Made by a program: the position numbers and the translations under genes
The notes under the pieces: model-generated
Databases searched by the model: none
What the model was told of the DNA's origin: nothing
Seen by the model: the letters and a program-made list of their open reading frames with translations, nothing else
Source of the DNA: Hydractinia symbiolongicarpus
Lineage: Eukaryota; Cnidaria; Hydrozoa; Anthoathecata; Hydractiniidae
NCBI RefSeq assembly: GCF_029227915.1
Contig: NC_079887.1
Location: 14,756,001-14,820,000, forward strand
Direction of reading: 5' to 3'
Length of the DNA: 64,000 nt
Part shown: positions 1 to 12,985 of the stretch, piece after piece
Numbering within the stretch: position 1 is the stretch's first letter
Layout of the letters: each line of letters starts with the position of its first letter

Positions 1-5
1 CTTAG

Positions 6-3000
6 ATTACAAAATTAAACCCTACAGATATTGTACACGTGGTGCATAGAAAAGATGAACCTGACAGTGGTAAGTGACTGTTTAGTGCGTTTGACCACGG
101 TTACTTTCTCAGAAGCTTTGATACAGTTGACTACTTTTCTATTCTTTTAATGAACACTTTTTAAAAAGCACATCTTTCCTGCTCATATTTTACATTTTGT
201 GATAAGTTATAGTGGAGTTTCTTAACATCTGCACAATCAGAGTCTCGGGTTTTCTTATAGATCTTTCTGGTCTAAAATTTCTGTGGGTGTTGTTCAAGTT
301 TTGTATCAGTGCTTTTAACGCTTTTTCTTAGATGTTTCATTTACGTACAAATTGCACAACTCTGGTGAAGCCACCAAGGAGGAGGGTGAAGCAACAGATA
401 GTACGTTGGAGTATGACATTGATGTTGAGTATGTGAGTGAAGAAAAAGTGGAAAAAAAGTCCCATAAAAGACCACCGTCTTGTAATGTAAGAATTTATTT
501 TTGGAATTGGAATGTATTTAATCAGATGAAAGAAGTATAAAAGTGTGTAGTATTATTTTTTCTTCTTCCTTTTATTCGTTCTAAATCTCTTTGGAGCATG
601 GTCGTGAGAAAAAGACTGAGTTTTGAAGCTTTTTAAAGTTATAGCAGAACTTAGTCAAATACATGCGTATTCATATCGTGCATTAGTGTAATTTACGAAA
701 TTTATTTTGATGAAAAGATACAGGATGGACGGAAATATGATAAACGGCTTCTAATGTTCTTATGTTTTTTTTTGTTTGTTTTTTTCTATTTTTTTCTATT
801 TTTTATTTTTTTATTTATGTTCTGTCATATTTGGATGTTCAAGAGTAGAATGAAGTTGTGGTTATGCAAATTAATCGTTTCATGTTGAACATCCAAATTC
901 TTACAGTATTTTCTCATACGTTGTTCACACAAGACTTTTTTAACATGTTTAGCCGACTGAAGAACCTGCTGCCAAATCTTCACGCCATCACAGTGATTGC
1001 ACACCAAAAGATGATAATGATGATGATGATGTGTTGAAGAAAGACAAAAAATTTGAGGAGAACTTGATATGTCCAATATGTCAGGTAGCTATGTTAAAAT
1101 TAAACCGAAACGAAGTTATGTGATTGGAAGGTGGGAGACACTGAAGTTGGTTGCAGAATTAGTAGCTTGCATTATACATAAATGCGAAAATGAAATCTAG
1201 CAAAATCTCTGTTCATCAACTACGAATGAATATTTATTTTGCGTATTTTTTCTCTTCTACAAAGAAGATTTCCTACGTCGAAGTATTACGAATACAGAAC
1301 ATGATATTTTATGAAAAATGAATCAGTATTTAACTAGTTGCTGAAAAGGCTTAAGCCGGCTCTCCATTTAGCGATTTTTAATCGCCTGAGCTGTAGCGCT
1401 CAGTTCTGAGCATGCGCAATGACATTATTGCGTCATATTCTTTGGTCGCCGTGGTCGCTGAAAAAGTAGAAACATTTTCTATCTTTTCTTTTTCAATCGC
1501 CGGCGAACAATTACGTCATGGGTTATTTTAAGCCAATCAAAATCAAATGTTTTTTATGTATTTAGCAAGTGCGATATTTCCATGCCACCATTCCTTTTTA
1601 TTTTTATTTTTTCCTTTCTTCTACTTTTCTTTTTTGTTTCCATACACACAACAGAGTGAAAATAGAAATTTGTTCATCCATCGTTGAAGTCACTCATGGT
1701 TTGTTTTGGCTTCTTTTTTCAATCGCCTGTCAAAATTTGAACAAATGGAGATTGAGCGAACACTAATTTGTCTTGTGTGTTTACCAATCGCACTAAAAAG
1801 GAGACCTGGCTTAAAAATGAATGGTACATGGTATGTTTTACAGTATATTGCACCAATCACATGTCTTATTTTCGTGTATTTTTAGGATATTTATCACGAA
1901 TGTGTGAGGTGAGTTCGTCCTTTGAACCGATGTGTTTTTGAAACTCATAGGCGCGTAAGCAATCTGTGGCAATTAATTTTTCTTTATAGTTGCCAACCGT
2001 GCATGCATTCGTTTTGCGGTGGGTGTTACGTGGACTGGAAGTATCAATCCCAAAATTGTCCCACGGTAAGTTTTTACATGTCTCCGTGCTTTAGCCTCAT
2101 TGCCAACATGTAGTGTATGATGTAAACGTCATTTTGTTTCTTTAAATAAAAAAAGTACTTATCCGTATGTTTTTCATAGCGAGTGTCAATCTAAGCATAA
2201 ACTCAGCATTTTTCCCATTTTTCATATTTACTAATGAAAGTACATATCTAGTATGTCGAGAAATACATGTAGCTGCACTTTTCAGTAATTTTATCCTGTC
2301 TTGTACGATGTCTATCTCTACGTCGTGTAAACGTAGCATTGTCTCGTACTATATTTTCATCACTAAATAATTTTAGTGTCGTAAAAACATCAAGTCTGTA
2401 GGACGAAACCATACGTTGAACAATCTTGCGCTTGCATATTTAGAAATGCACCCAGGTAATGTTAACCTTAGTTGTTGTCGCTGTTGTTGTGTTGTATTGC
2501 TGCTAAAACCTATACTGCAAACCGTGAATGATAAGTTCAATTTAGGTGGTCCAACATGTCGTTCTTTGATTTAAATCATCATTACAGATGCTGTGTTATG
2601 AAAATTAAACGCTCTAAAAACAATGTTTTGCTTCAGAAAAACGAAGATCAAAAGAAGAAATTGAAGAATTAGATAAGAAATGTAAGGATGATGAGGTAAG
2701 ATTATTAGTGTGTTCTGTTATGTGTTACTCATGTATTGCTTTCGGCATGATTGTGTAAAAAGCTTTAGGAAGTAATGAGGTAAAAAGTAAAAGAGAAGAA
2801 GAACGAAAAGCTAGATGTCAAAACGACATATTGTGATTTTGGTCTGGAAACGGTCCAAATCTTAGCATTATTTTAATCCTAATTTTTCGGACGAAGCAGA
2901 TATTTTTTGACATCACTAATAAATATGGTTATGGTATCATGGGTATGCATTTTTTTTTCTTCCCATTGTGTTTAGAATGGGACGCGCCCAAAACGTGTTC

Positions 3001-6000
3001 CTCCTTACCGTGTCTTGTTTTCCTCTTCATCTTCCGATGACGATTCCGATTCAGACGATTCCGACAATGATTTTGACAGAAGGTGTAAATTTTTTATTCT
3101 TCAACGTCGATATTTTGCAGAAAAAATACGGAAGATCTGTCGTATTTGCAGGCACTATCATAAATTTCCAAAAAATATTTTCTTATAGGTCACCACAATA
3201 TGTGATTAATACGCCTAGATGCAGAGAATGTCCAGTGCAGGGAGCTTCCAACACCACAGCGCCCAGTACAAGTATGTAGAATCCTTTATAGAAAAAAGGT
3301 TTTGTGCTTACATGTGCCGAGTCTTTTATTTGACCAGGGAAAGGGGAATTTGCCAACTAGAAAGGATTAAAAAAAAATTCTCGTATCAGTGTTTTACTAC
3401 CTTCCTAGCTGCACGATGGCTTTTACACATGGTGGGCTAAAAAACAAAAACAGCGTTTTTCCAAGGAATACAAATTTCACCACTTAATAGAGCGATGTAA
3501 GTGTAATTATGTCAAAATTACTTTAACGGTTCGTTAGTTGCCAATTAATCGAAAACCAACATAATGCTGATGTCATCATTTCTAAAATAATCTTTTCCAA
3601 ATTAATACAATAAGTATCAGTATAAAAAAGTAGTATGATTTTACAATTTGATATTAAGAAGGAAGTTCTACCTTTAAGTACTAAGTATTATTAATTAACG
3701 TTGTCATGTTTTGTAGGTCGTACATGCGAGCCTGGTGCGAGTCACCTTGTGTGTTCCTGCTGTCGAAAATCGTTTCCAGGGTCTGATGATGATACTAATA
3801 ACCAATGTAAGTTACTATTGTTGAGCCCAGGCTGCGGCTGCCAACATTACTGCAGTCAAGTTTTATTTCTGCGATCTAACATTTGACACTAATAACCAAT
3901 GTAAGTTACGATTGTTGAGCCCAGGCTGCGGCTGCCAACATTACTGCAGTCAAGTTTTATTTCTGCGATCCAACATATGTTGACATATTTATAGCATCTT
4001 TTTAGGTAAGACAGTTTCGAAATACCAAAGATTTTGCAGCAAATTGTTATTCTGCTTTCAACTTACGTCCCACTTTAAAACAACTTAATCTTAATCTGAG
4101 GTTGTAACTAACAACAACGTCGGTAAAATTTCCGGTTTCGATGTTGGTTTTAGATGCTCAGTCCGAAATTAAGTTGCGTGAAACTCATACGAGGGCATAG
4201 CGGTTATAAGAGCGCTATGCCCTCGAGCATAGCGCTTTCACCCGAACATTGTAGTGACGTCAAAATCAGATTAAATCCGAATTATTTTGGAACGAAAAAC
4301 CATTTTTAAAGTGACTAAAGTGAGGAGAAAAAAGCTTTAAGTTTGACTTTCTGGTATAAGTCTTTTTGTTTAATACTAATATGTTCTTAACATTTTAAGA
4401 TAAATTATTTGAGGGTGTATGTGAGTAACACAAGTCCTTAACCTCTATCGTGAAAAAAATAACAAAAGAAATTACTGAAATAAAGAATTCTCTTTTTCAT
4501 CTAAAAATTGATAAAAAGTTAAAGAACTCTAATCACCTTTTTTTCCAGGTTCACGATGTTATCTACTTTATTGTCATTATTATTGGGGATGTCGAAAAGA
4601 TGGGTGTCTTGGATGTTTGAATCGTTTCAAAGGTAAACATGTCGTTATACTGCTCAGAACTTTTCTGAAAAATAATTTTTAGGACATGCCAGCCTTTTTC
4701 GTGACATTGTGACTTTTTTAAAAAAAAAAATTAAGTTCAGTGATTATGATTATGATGGCAGCGAATTAATTGACCTATTGACTGCGGTAGTTATTTTTCT
4801 TTTGCAAACATTTCTTTATTAAATACGCTTTGTGTATATGTCTAATTTCAAGTTCGTACAATGTTGTACAATAAACTAGAAACCGCACGTCATAAAATGA
4901 ACAATAAATATTGGTTTTGAAGTTATTTTGTCAAGACAAGGATTTCATGTCTTTTGAAATCATTTGAACGTTTAAAAGGGGCAAAGATGGGCAAAAGAAT
5001 GAAAGTGAATTATGAATTATGCTTTAACGTGTATACTTACAACGATACAAAAGAAATCAGGTTTTGACTAAAATGTTTTAATTTGCTTCAGCAAAATATA
5101 TATTTCTGCACTTTCAAGAGGGTTTTTGACCAAGTGTCTGTCTATTGCATGTTTGTTTTTCCTAATCTTTGTTTTGGATACCATGGATTTATTTATTTAC
5201 ATTGTTAAATACACCCCCGGAGGAGAGTGATTTATTAAAATAGCCTTCTGAAGTCATGGTACAGTAATTTCTTTTATTGTCACTCACTGGGAGTCGTTTT
5301 CTTTTCGATAGAAATTAGCATGGTAAAAAAAGCCTGCGTCAAAATGTTGATTTGTCCCCTTGATACTGTTTTAGGTCAAAATAGGCCAAAAAATTAAAAA
5401 TGCTTTGTTTTCCACTAGATTTAGCACGCTAAATAAAATATAAAGATTTTTTAGCATGATTGATTTCTGTTTTTTGTCACCTAGGTACTGATCCAAAATT
5501 AAAAAAAGGCTTTTTTTTCAATAAAAATTGGCGTAATGAATAAAAATCGTGCTGAAAATGAAGGTGTCATTAAAATCTTGACTTTTAAATTGATCTAAAA
5601 ATTTGGTATAGTAAACATACAAGTCATCATGAAAATGAGAATCAAAATGTTGATCTTGTGGCACGCAAAAAATGCTATTCTAGGCGAAATGGATAAATAT
5701 TTCTATTTTCTCGCAGCTAGTACAATATTTTCTTCAAACTTCTCTAATATCTAATTTTGATAATATAATATCTAATTTGGGTTTGTTAGAGCTACATCAT
5801 TGCATTTATTTCCTCACAATCTCGCTATCAAAGGCCTGTTTTTTCAAGCCGCTGTTCTTCTTATTGTATTGTGGCGCAGATAATTCCGTATTAGCGTGCT
5901 ACTCAGAACGCTACGTGTTTTAGTATATCTATTTGTACCACACTGCCTACTTCTATACAGATTTGAGATTCGACGATACAGCCATATCAGGACTGATTAA

Positions 6001-7329
6001 TAATAATCCATTCGAATCAGAAATACTGCAGGTGAGTTTTTTTGTTGTTGTTGTTGTGTTCTTATTTTTTTCCTCTGAAATTTCCGAAATAAAGGTAATT
6101 TCCAACTTCAGTAAAAAATCTATAATTGCTGACTGGTCTTAAATTTCCTGCTTACAATAATAGCTTAGCTAAGTCAGCTGTTACCGGTAACAAACTATTT
6201 TTTAATTTCAAACTAATTTTAACTATATATTTTTTAGTCTGGATAGGATTTCAAATACCAGAAACATAGATTGCTTTATCCATCATTTTCTTTCCCTTAG
6301 AATTACCTGACGCAAAAAAGTATAAATATCTCCAGCCTGCATAGTGTATGTGTTTCAAAAATACAAGATGGCTTATACAAAATTGCTGGTAGGATATATA
6401 TGAGCTAGACTATCTTTTTAATGTTTATTTCGTTGACAAAGCTAAGAAAACACGCTCTGGTATATTAACTAAGTAAATGCCCACCATCGACTGTTACTCA
6501 ATCTTTCTTTTTAGAAAATAACGGTTTTACGGCGAATGATGTGATGTGTCATCGATGCGGATTGTTGTACTTGAGGAAGCTCGCTTATCAGTACAGAAGA
6601 GATATCCCTTTAACTGAGCTACCAGATGACGTCACCAGTAGAGAAGATTGTCACTGGGGACGAAATTGTCGAACACAACAACATTCTGCTCATCATGCAA
6701 GGTGTTTTGATTTGTATTTGATTACATGTGTTTTTTTAAAGGATGCTTATGAAAAGTAGTTTTTAAGGCTCAAATATGATTAGGTTATGCTTAATGGCAA
6801 AAAGATTTATTGGAATACGCTTATGAAAAACACGTGATCAAGCACAAAATATGCGTATTTGAATTTTGAAGAACATCAGTAATTACAATTTAAATCTCAC
6901 TACATGCTGGTTAATTTAGACATAAAGAATAAAAAGAAAAACTGCTCACGAAACAAAAAACATAAAAACTTCACAACATTTTCTTACGCTTCACATAATG
7001 CTTAGCATATGTTTAAAAAGTGACCAACTTTGAGTCTACGGGTGCTTATAAATGTCATGCTTAAAAAAAAATATGTAGGACCGGTTTACATCGTGAGGAA
7101 ATGATCCCTCGTTGACTCTATCAGTGTTTAGTACCTGGTGGAATACTACAACACTTCAAATTGTCGGAATTTAATATTTTAACGATATTTCGTTTTACGA
7201 TTGTGGACCAATTAGGTGATTGTTAAGGGTGGATACCATGTTTAAAAATACATATTTAGTACAACCAATTTAACATGCTCCTTTTATAGGCGATTCAATC
7301 ATATATGTGAACAGACCAGATTCAGGTAG
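6..7329 (+). CDS. CHFR: E3 ubiquitin ligase CHFR (5'-truncated by window)
   Basis: Mitotic-checkpoint RING E3 ligase acting in the nucleus. Fifteen exons join in frame: 6-69, 332-486, 953-1084, 1886-1908, 1990-2065, 2377-2455, 2637-2695, 2976-3082, 3189-3271, 3717-3806, 4549-4632, 5961-6031, 6301-6388, 6515-6701, 7290-7329 (445 codons plus stop). The first is the end of the FHA domain (DIVHVVHRKDEPD). Exons 3-5 encode the C3HC4 RING (LICPICQ, CQPCMHSFCGGC, NCPTCR). A Ser/Asp acidic linker and the CHFR-specific Cys-rich region (HYYWGCRKDGCLGC, NNNPFESEILQNYL) follow. The C terminus holds the PBZ poly(ADP-ribose) zinc finger (EDCHWGRNCR, then RRFNHICEQTRFR and stop), the classic CHFR ending. 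Most of the FHA domain and the start codon lie upstream of the window. Exon 3 contains a GAT run coding for Asp. Identity is very secure; exact borders of the smallest exons are hand-called. Confidence 0.95.
1351..1814. mobile_element. MITE with TTAA ends in CHFR intron
   Basis: A 464-base block bounded by TTAA at both ends. The inner ends are imperfect inverted repeats: left TTAAGCCGGCTCTCC and, on the reverse strand of the right end, TTAAGCCAGGTCTCC. It has no coding capacity. A TTAA target is typical of piggyBac-type elements, so this is probably a non-autonomous piggyBac-like element; the family assignment is inference. Confidence 0.6.
3794..3979 (+). repeat. 94-bp tandem duplication across a CHFR splice donor
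   Basis: The last coding bases of the CHFR exon ending at 3806, its donor and about 80 bases of intron are repeated almost exactly, with period 94 (3794-3887, then 3888-3979). Both copies carry ACCAATGTAAGTTAC. Only the first donor keeps the reading frame with the next exon at 4549, because 94 is not a multiple of three. Confidence 0.85.
4191..4224. repeat. perfect 12-bp inverted repeat (hairpin)
   Basis: GAGGGCATAGCG at 4191-4202 pairs with CGCTATGCCCTC at 4213-4224 over a 10-base loop, inside a CHFR intron. It is probably a remnant of a foldback element. Confidence 0.6.
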
Positions 7330-8322
7330 TTACACCCTCCTCCACATCGAATGCTGGTTGAAGATTTAAGCGGGTAAAGTTTAGAACTCTGCAGTACATA
7401 AACTATGAACTGGAGAGTGCTCAGAAGTATAGAAAAAGCACGTGGGCGTAGCTTCGATGAAAACGCTGAACTTGTGAAATGTAAAAAAGAAAAACTTAAA
7501 AAATATTTTGTACATATTTTTTTTAAATATTTTTTTTTTTAATTAAAAATCTATTGTCTCTTCAATTTTCGATTTTTTTACTTATTGTTAGATTTTTTAC
7601 AGAAAATACGAGCGTATTTGACACGTAAACGCCATCTATAGTATTTGTAGAAATATCTTGTTTCGTTGTGAAACAACATCTGCTGCATCCAAAGATTCTA
7701 TCCTTACGATTGGCTCTAAAAATTAAATATGGTTTTGTTTAAATTTGGTTGACTGACAATCAAGCTATTTGGCGGTCAGCAGAATCAATGTTAGGGAATG
7801 TTTGTTTTTATCAGGAGAGTTGACTTGGTGCTTTGTTAATTAAAGCGAGCTGAGTCAACCCAAAGCGCCAGCGGCTTTAACATTAGGTAAAAAACTCTAG
7901 GGAAGAGGTTGATTCGTTATACAAACAAACGCACAGTTCATATTAAAAAAAAAATCAATTGGCACTTCTTACATGCATTAGACGCATAATGGTATATTGT
8001 AGGTAAAGCGCATTGATTTGAGGGTTCTCAAAAATATTTTAAACATTTTTGCACTAACTAGTTTTTGGTCCAATTGTATTCTCGGGGTTACCTTCCCTCT
8101 TGTGATTACGATTTTTCTCCAAATAGAAAGTGGGCTATAAGCGACCTGGCTCAACATCATCACCTTAAAAGTGCACCTGTGATCCCAAACTTGAATGTTA
8201 TGATCACAAACTTGAATGCGCTCGTTCTCGGGAAAAGAATGAGCTCTGGTTTGAAAGATGATACGTGTTATTACCCAACTTATGGAACGTTTGCTTTGGT
8301 GGAAAAGAAAAAAGAATAATAT

Positions 8323-8480
8323 TACAGTGGAATCTCTCTATCTCGAACTCGCAAGGACCAAAAAAATTGTTCGAGATAGAGAAAGTTCGAGATAAAGAAA
8401 GGAAAATACACCTTAGGCGGACCACAAAGAGACTTTAATTTCGAGATAGAGAGTAGTCGAGATAGAGAGATTCCACTGTA
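8323..8480. mobile_element. pogo/Tigger-like MITE with perfect 24-bp ends
   Basis: A 158-base element. Its ends are perfect inverted repeats beginning TACAGTGGAATCTCTCTATC (8323-8346 against 8457-8480). The outer TA is the likely target duplication, leaving CAGTGGAATC termini as in Tc1/mariner-superfamily pogo elements. It has no ORF. Perfect ends in a short element imply recent mobilisation by a transposase elsewhere. Confidence 0.8.
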
Positions 8481-9407
8481 GTTTTAAAATTTTGCTACTG
8501 AAACTTAAAACTACAAAATGGAATTCCTCTCAAATTACAACCTCGTCCCTAGTAGGGGTTCGCTAAGTTCAAAATGAGGTTGCTTACAAAAATTTTAAGT
8601 GAAGAAAAACCCCACAGAATGCTAAACAAAAATTATTTCGAGACAATTTCGGGAATTTGGCCAACTAGCAAAAATACCTTTTGGAAACTTAGTTTCGGGT
8701 TGTTATATCCTCCACGATTGGAAAATGAATAACGTCCAATACGGTCCACTTCTGTTTACGCATGTGTATGCAGAAATGGTGAACTTGGTACAATCCCAAT
8801 TCTACAACTCTGTACGAGATAAAATGGCAGCCGGCAGTTCTGTTTCGTGTGTGCTGTGTGTGTTGTGTTTGTTTTGTCCTCCAAAGATAACGATTGATAG
8901 CTCGTTCTAGCGACAATATTCATATCGTTGTACCCTATTTATGGTCGTTGTACTATCAGTTAAACCTGTTTTTAGTCTAGGAGGATTCAAAGGAGGGAAT
9001 AAAAAGCTTAGTTAAGTATATAGTTAGCTATGCACCTGCCCGCAAGTTAGTTAGCTAGCTACACTTTTTTATACGAATAAGTCTTTTAGAAAGTTGAGGC
9101 TTAGGATTTGCTAAAGATTAATACAAATGCAATAACTTCTTTTCTTCTTTTCCCTTGGCGACGATTACAATGTAGGTGAGAGTGAATGTTACCATTCTCG
9201 GATCCGAGTTAACATCATCAATTTTAGAAAAAGAAAACAAGGAACTTTTGAGGAAAATGAGTGACATATTTGGATTTATATCAGCAAATATTATATAACA
9301 GGAAATTTAGGAAACCGAAAGATTATTAGAACAGGATTTATTTTAATTTAAAGTTTTCAAATTTTTATAGAAGTTTGACCATAATATTTAAGGATACTGT
9401 AATGGTA

Positions 9408-10569
9408 TTGTTCTGCCCAATCTTTGGTCATAAAAATGCCCAGTCTTAAGACTGTGCAAGGCGTCACAAGATTAAGCAGGAAACCATGTTAGCCCCATCT
9501 TAAGACTAGACGCCTTTTACATTTTAAAGAAGGGATGTGCCCACACAAGCCCTGTTGTTTGCAAGACCCAACAACCATTCTCAGGCACATTAAAACATCA
9601 TATTTGGGATATATGGTAAACAAAAAACAAAAAAAAAACTGTTGAATTGACCAGGCGAGTTTTTTGGCATAGTAAAAATCGTAGCTAGCTAGCTACACAT
9701 TTTTTTTAACTGAGGCTGAAATATGGTCAAAAATTAAGCAACTGCCTAGGCTGAGTTTTGGCAGAGTGGTAAGCAACTTAGGCTGAATTCTACTACACAC
9801 TTAGGAACCACTTAGATCAGTCTTCCACAAGAAGAATCTGTACAAAAAATTTCAAAAACATCATCGCTTACTGACCATAACCCTCCTCTGTCCTTGATAT
9901 TTACTAAATCAGAATTTTTTCCCCACATTTTTATTTGAGTGAAATAAAAAATAGTTGTAATGTTGATATACCCTATTTGATGCTATTTTAAACTCATTGC
10001 CTGTGTCTGCTTTTTTACTTGCTCAATGAGATTCCAGGTTATGAAGCAACCATTAAGCAACTTTGAGGCTGAATCTGCAAAAATGCCTTAGCAACCCCAG
10101 GCTGAACCCAAAAATGCAGTTGCTTATAAAAAAAATGTGTATAGCTAGCACATTTGACATTATACAGCTCGTAGTGACCATTTTTTTTAAAAAAAGGTTT
10201 ATATATATATAAAAGAATCAGATAAATCGTTAACTGTTAATTTCATTTTGAATAAGAAGTTCGGCTATAGCTAGCGATAGTCAGCCATTATGGTTGAATA
10301 GTTTTAATTTTTTATACATATATTTATATAAACGGTATCATTTTTTTGACTTTTATTTGCCAAGAAAGTTTCAATTTAAAGTTCTTTTTAAGAGGTGCAG
10401 TCTAAAATTGTCACTACTCTCTTTGTTTTCCACAATTGTTCTAAGATTGGACATGTATGTCTATAGATTGGGCAGTCCAGTCTTAAGACTGGCTACCCAT
10501 TTGTCACCGTCAGAAGATTGGTCTGGCCAGTCTTGAAACGGAGCACGTTCCAAGATTGGGCAGAACAGT
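9408..10569. mobile_element. non-autonomous DNA transposon, about 1.16 kb
   Basis: The left end TGTTCTGCCCAATCTTTGG (near 9409-9427) matches the reverse complement of the right end near 10550-10568. Subterminal CAGTCTTAAGACTG-like palindromes recur on both sides (9440s, 9500s, 10480s). No transposase is visible. Internal direct repeats with AGGCTGAA motifs suggest a nested or composite structure. Confidence 0.5.
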
Positions 10570-10785
10570 ATAAATATATATAATTTTTTAAGAAAAAAAA
10601 ATTTTAAAAATATGTGGAGTTTGATATTCTCTACTATAATATAAATATTTGATGAGTTGTCGGTAGTTCGCTTAACACCTGCACATCTATAAATAGGCTA
10701 TTATTGTGAAGGTCAGCTTGCGAAAAACTCTTTTACGAGGAATTTTAGATGTTCTTTAGATGTTTTTTACGATGTATACATGACT

Positions 10786-11023
10786 TAAAATGTCCGAAAC
10801 TCCCCTCCACGATGGAGAAACTCAACAAACCTTTGCACACATCCTCATCGATACCTGCTGAAAATGAAGCAAAAATTCATTTTTTCACAAATTTTTAAAT
10901 AAAAAACAAATGATGCGCTTTTTCGAAATAATGTGACAAAGTATTGTTGCTATGGTAATGTTAAAGTGATTAATAAATATGACTCAGGAAAAAAATAAAA
11001 TGGAGGGGAGTTTCAGACTTTTA
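10786..11023. mobile_element. short MITE with GAAACTCCCCTCCA ends
   Basis: GTCCGAAACTCCCCTCCA near 10792-10809 is inverted at 11001-11017 with one mismatch, and similarity continues a few bases outward. The interior is AT-rich and non-coding. Confidence 0.6.
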
Positions 11024-11176
11024 GCGAAAAACAATGATGTGGATTTATGACTACCTGAAAAAAGTTTAAATTTCATAATTATATTATCCTATAGACAATT
11101 TAATTTGCTTTTATATTCAATAAATAATTTTGAAGAAAAAAAAAATAAGTATACATACCCTTACAGTGCAGTATTG

Positions 11177-11207
11177 TAACTGCAGTGAAAATCTTTCACT
11201 GCAGTTA
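11177..11207. repeat. perfect 14-bp palindrome with 3-base loop
   Basis: TAACTGCAGTGAAA (11177-11190), loop ATC, then TTTCACTGCAGTTA (11194-11207). It lies alone in AT-rich intergenic DNA between MITEs. It could be a foldback tip or a structured-RNA stem; nothing nearby decides between these. Confidence 0.7.
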
Positions 11208-11430
11208 ATTTGTGTGGTCATTTCTTCATAAAAGATTATAAGTTTCGCTGCTAATAGAGACAGATGTACTTAGTGTATAAATTTGAAAATTTTCATGTTT
11301 CCATAAATTTTGGTGCTGAATTCAAATATGTTGGTCTTTTTTTGTTGAAAATGATCAGAAAAATTCAAGCATGTTAACCCAGATCCGAGAATAGCTTTGA
11401 GTTACCACAAGCAAGCTGTTGTATATGTTG

Positions 11431-11710
11431 CAGATAGAGATAGATAGATTGCATATCTTACCTGGCTAGCCTCACAAATATAGAAGGATATACCCTGTCT
11501 ATTATTTCCAGGAGGGGCTATGGCTTAGATGGGGAGTTCTAGAGTATTTATGCTCATCTTTATGCTACGCAGACCCAAATTAGGGACCGTGCTCAACCAG
11601 ACAACTCTCTGCAACATCCAACGGCCCACACAGTGTGCCATCTCACCAATTTCACTCACATGGCTTGGGTTAACCTGGGTTATGGTAACATTCACTCGCA
11701 AATTCTGTTG
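11431..11710 (-). mobile_element. SINE copy, minus orientation, 5'-truncated
   Basis: Reading the minus strand, this matches the body of the fuller SINE at 48187-48502 (the GTGAGGGAAAT-like, GGGTCTG, AGCTC and ATGAGC segments, then GGAAATAATAG) and ends in a degenerate (ATCT)n tail at 11431-11450. The tRNA-like head is missing. Confidence 0.7.
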
Positions 11711-12015
11711 TTTACATTCTTAGTGGTTATCTCCCTTAGCTAGCATCCTTTTTCCCAAAGAGGGTGTCGGTAAGCAAGGTAAGTAATATTTATAGTTTTT
11801 TGAATCATTTGTGGTGAATCTTTGAGTGTTTTTCGGGCCTATGCAGGGGTTTTCGGGAATACTTTTTTTTCAAAACGCTGAACTTGTCCGAAAACACCCG
11901 CACTTTTTACGGCGTATGCGGCTTTCCGGCACCCTCGTTTTTCCTGTCACGCAAATGCCAGAGCCAAAGAGCTTAGTGCTAAAAAGTAAAACAAAGAACC
12001 TCAAACTGGAATTCA

Positions 12016-12172
12016 TCTATTGGGTCTGCATAGCTCAAAATGAGCTTTAAATAATCTAGGAACTCCCTATCTATGCCAAGAAAATACTCAAATAATAAAC
12101 AGGGTATATCCCTCAATATTTGTGTGGCTATCCATGTAAAATATGCGCATCTAACTATCTATCTGCTGGAAC
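12016..12172 (+). mobile_element. SINE 3' half, plus orientation
   Basis: It shares TTGGGTCTGCATAGCTCAAA, the following body and the terminal ATCT tail with the copy at 48187-48502. It faces the minus-strand copy at 11431-11710, so together they form a long inverted repeat around about 300 bases. Confidence 0.65.
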
Positions 12173-12985
12173 AAGTTGGACTTTAAACCCTGTTCTCGGT
12201 TTGCTACTAAGCCTAAAAAACATGCTAAAATGTATATATTCTTTGTCCTTTGAGAGATATACACTTTACCTTAGGATTTTTTGCTTATAGACGGGGGTCA
12301 CAGATAGTTGGTGTCAGAGTTGCCCGACTGACCCAATTTTTGGTTTGCAATTTTTGACATTCAGAGTTAGAAGAACTAGAACGACAAAAATTATTCTAGG
12401 TTCATTGCCTTCCCGCATCCATTATCATTGTGATTTACTTTAAAATTCCAGCTGTGGGTGCCAAGGATCTCGAGGACTAGTTTAATATGGTACACAAAAG
12501 TTCTAATTAATGGTTAATGCGGAGTTTTGTTTTACTATTTTTGCTTACTGTATGTTTATTCACTGCCTCTATACAAATGAGCATAATTTGAATTCTTTGT
12601 CAAAAACTGAACAGACATGATTTTCATCTTTTTTTCTACAAAATATTCCAGAATATCAATTATTAAACTGCTTAAAATGTAAATGAGCATTTATACTGGA
12701 AATCAGGCCTGGATACATTTGGGGTATCGTCAGAATGCGTTACTTAATGAAACCATATTTTCACCATGTGTGGTCTTGATATATATTCTCTACATCATTT
12801 GAAAATAAAAAAAATCTGGGGTATTGTCATGGTTAAAAGAAAAAAGAAGAAGAAAAAGAAAGAAAATAGTTTTCTCCTTAAATAAAAGCAAGGAGAAGAA
12901 TAAAACTGTAAAATTGATTTCATGAGCTGTGTTATATTGGTTTAATTCTTTCCTACTTCTTTTTAGTGTTAGATAAATATACCTA

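Larger units (their letters stand above)
7330..12985. other. intergenic region, CHFR to BRE1, transposon-rich
   Basis: No convincing gene was found in this 5.6 kb. Several short open frames (for example 8065-8319 and 8725-8910) lack splice-consistent neighbours or recognisable domains. The space holds at least three inverted-repeat elements, a perfect palindrome, two oppositely oriented SINE fragments and several TAGCTAGC runs, listed separately. Confidence 0.7.
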
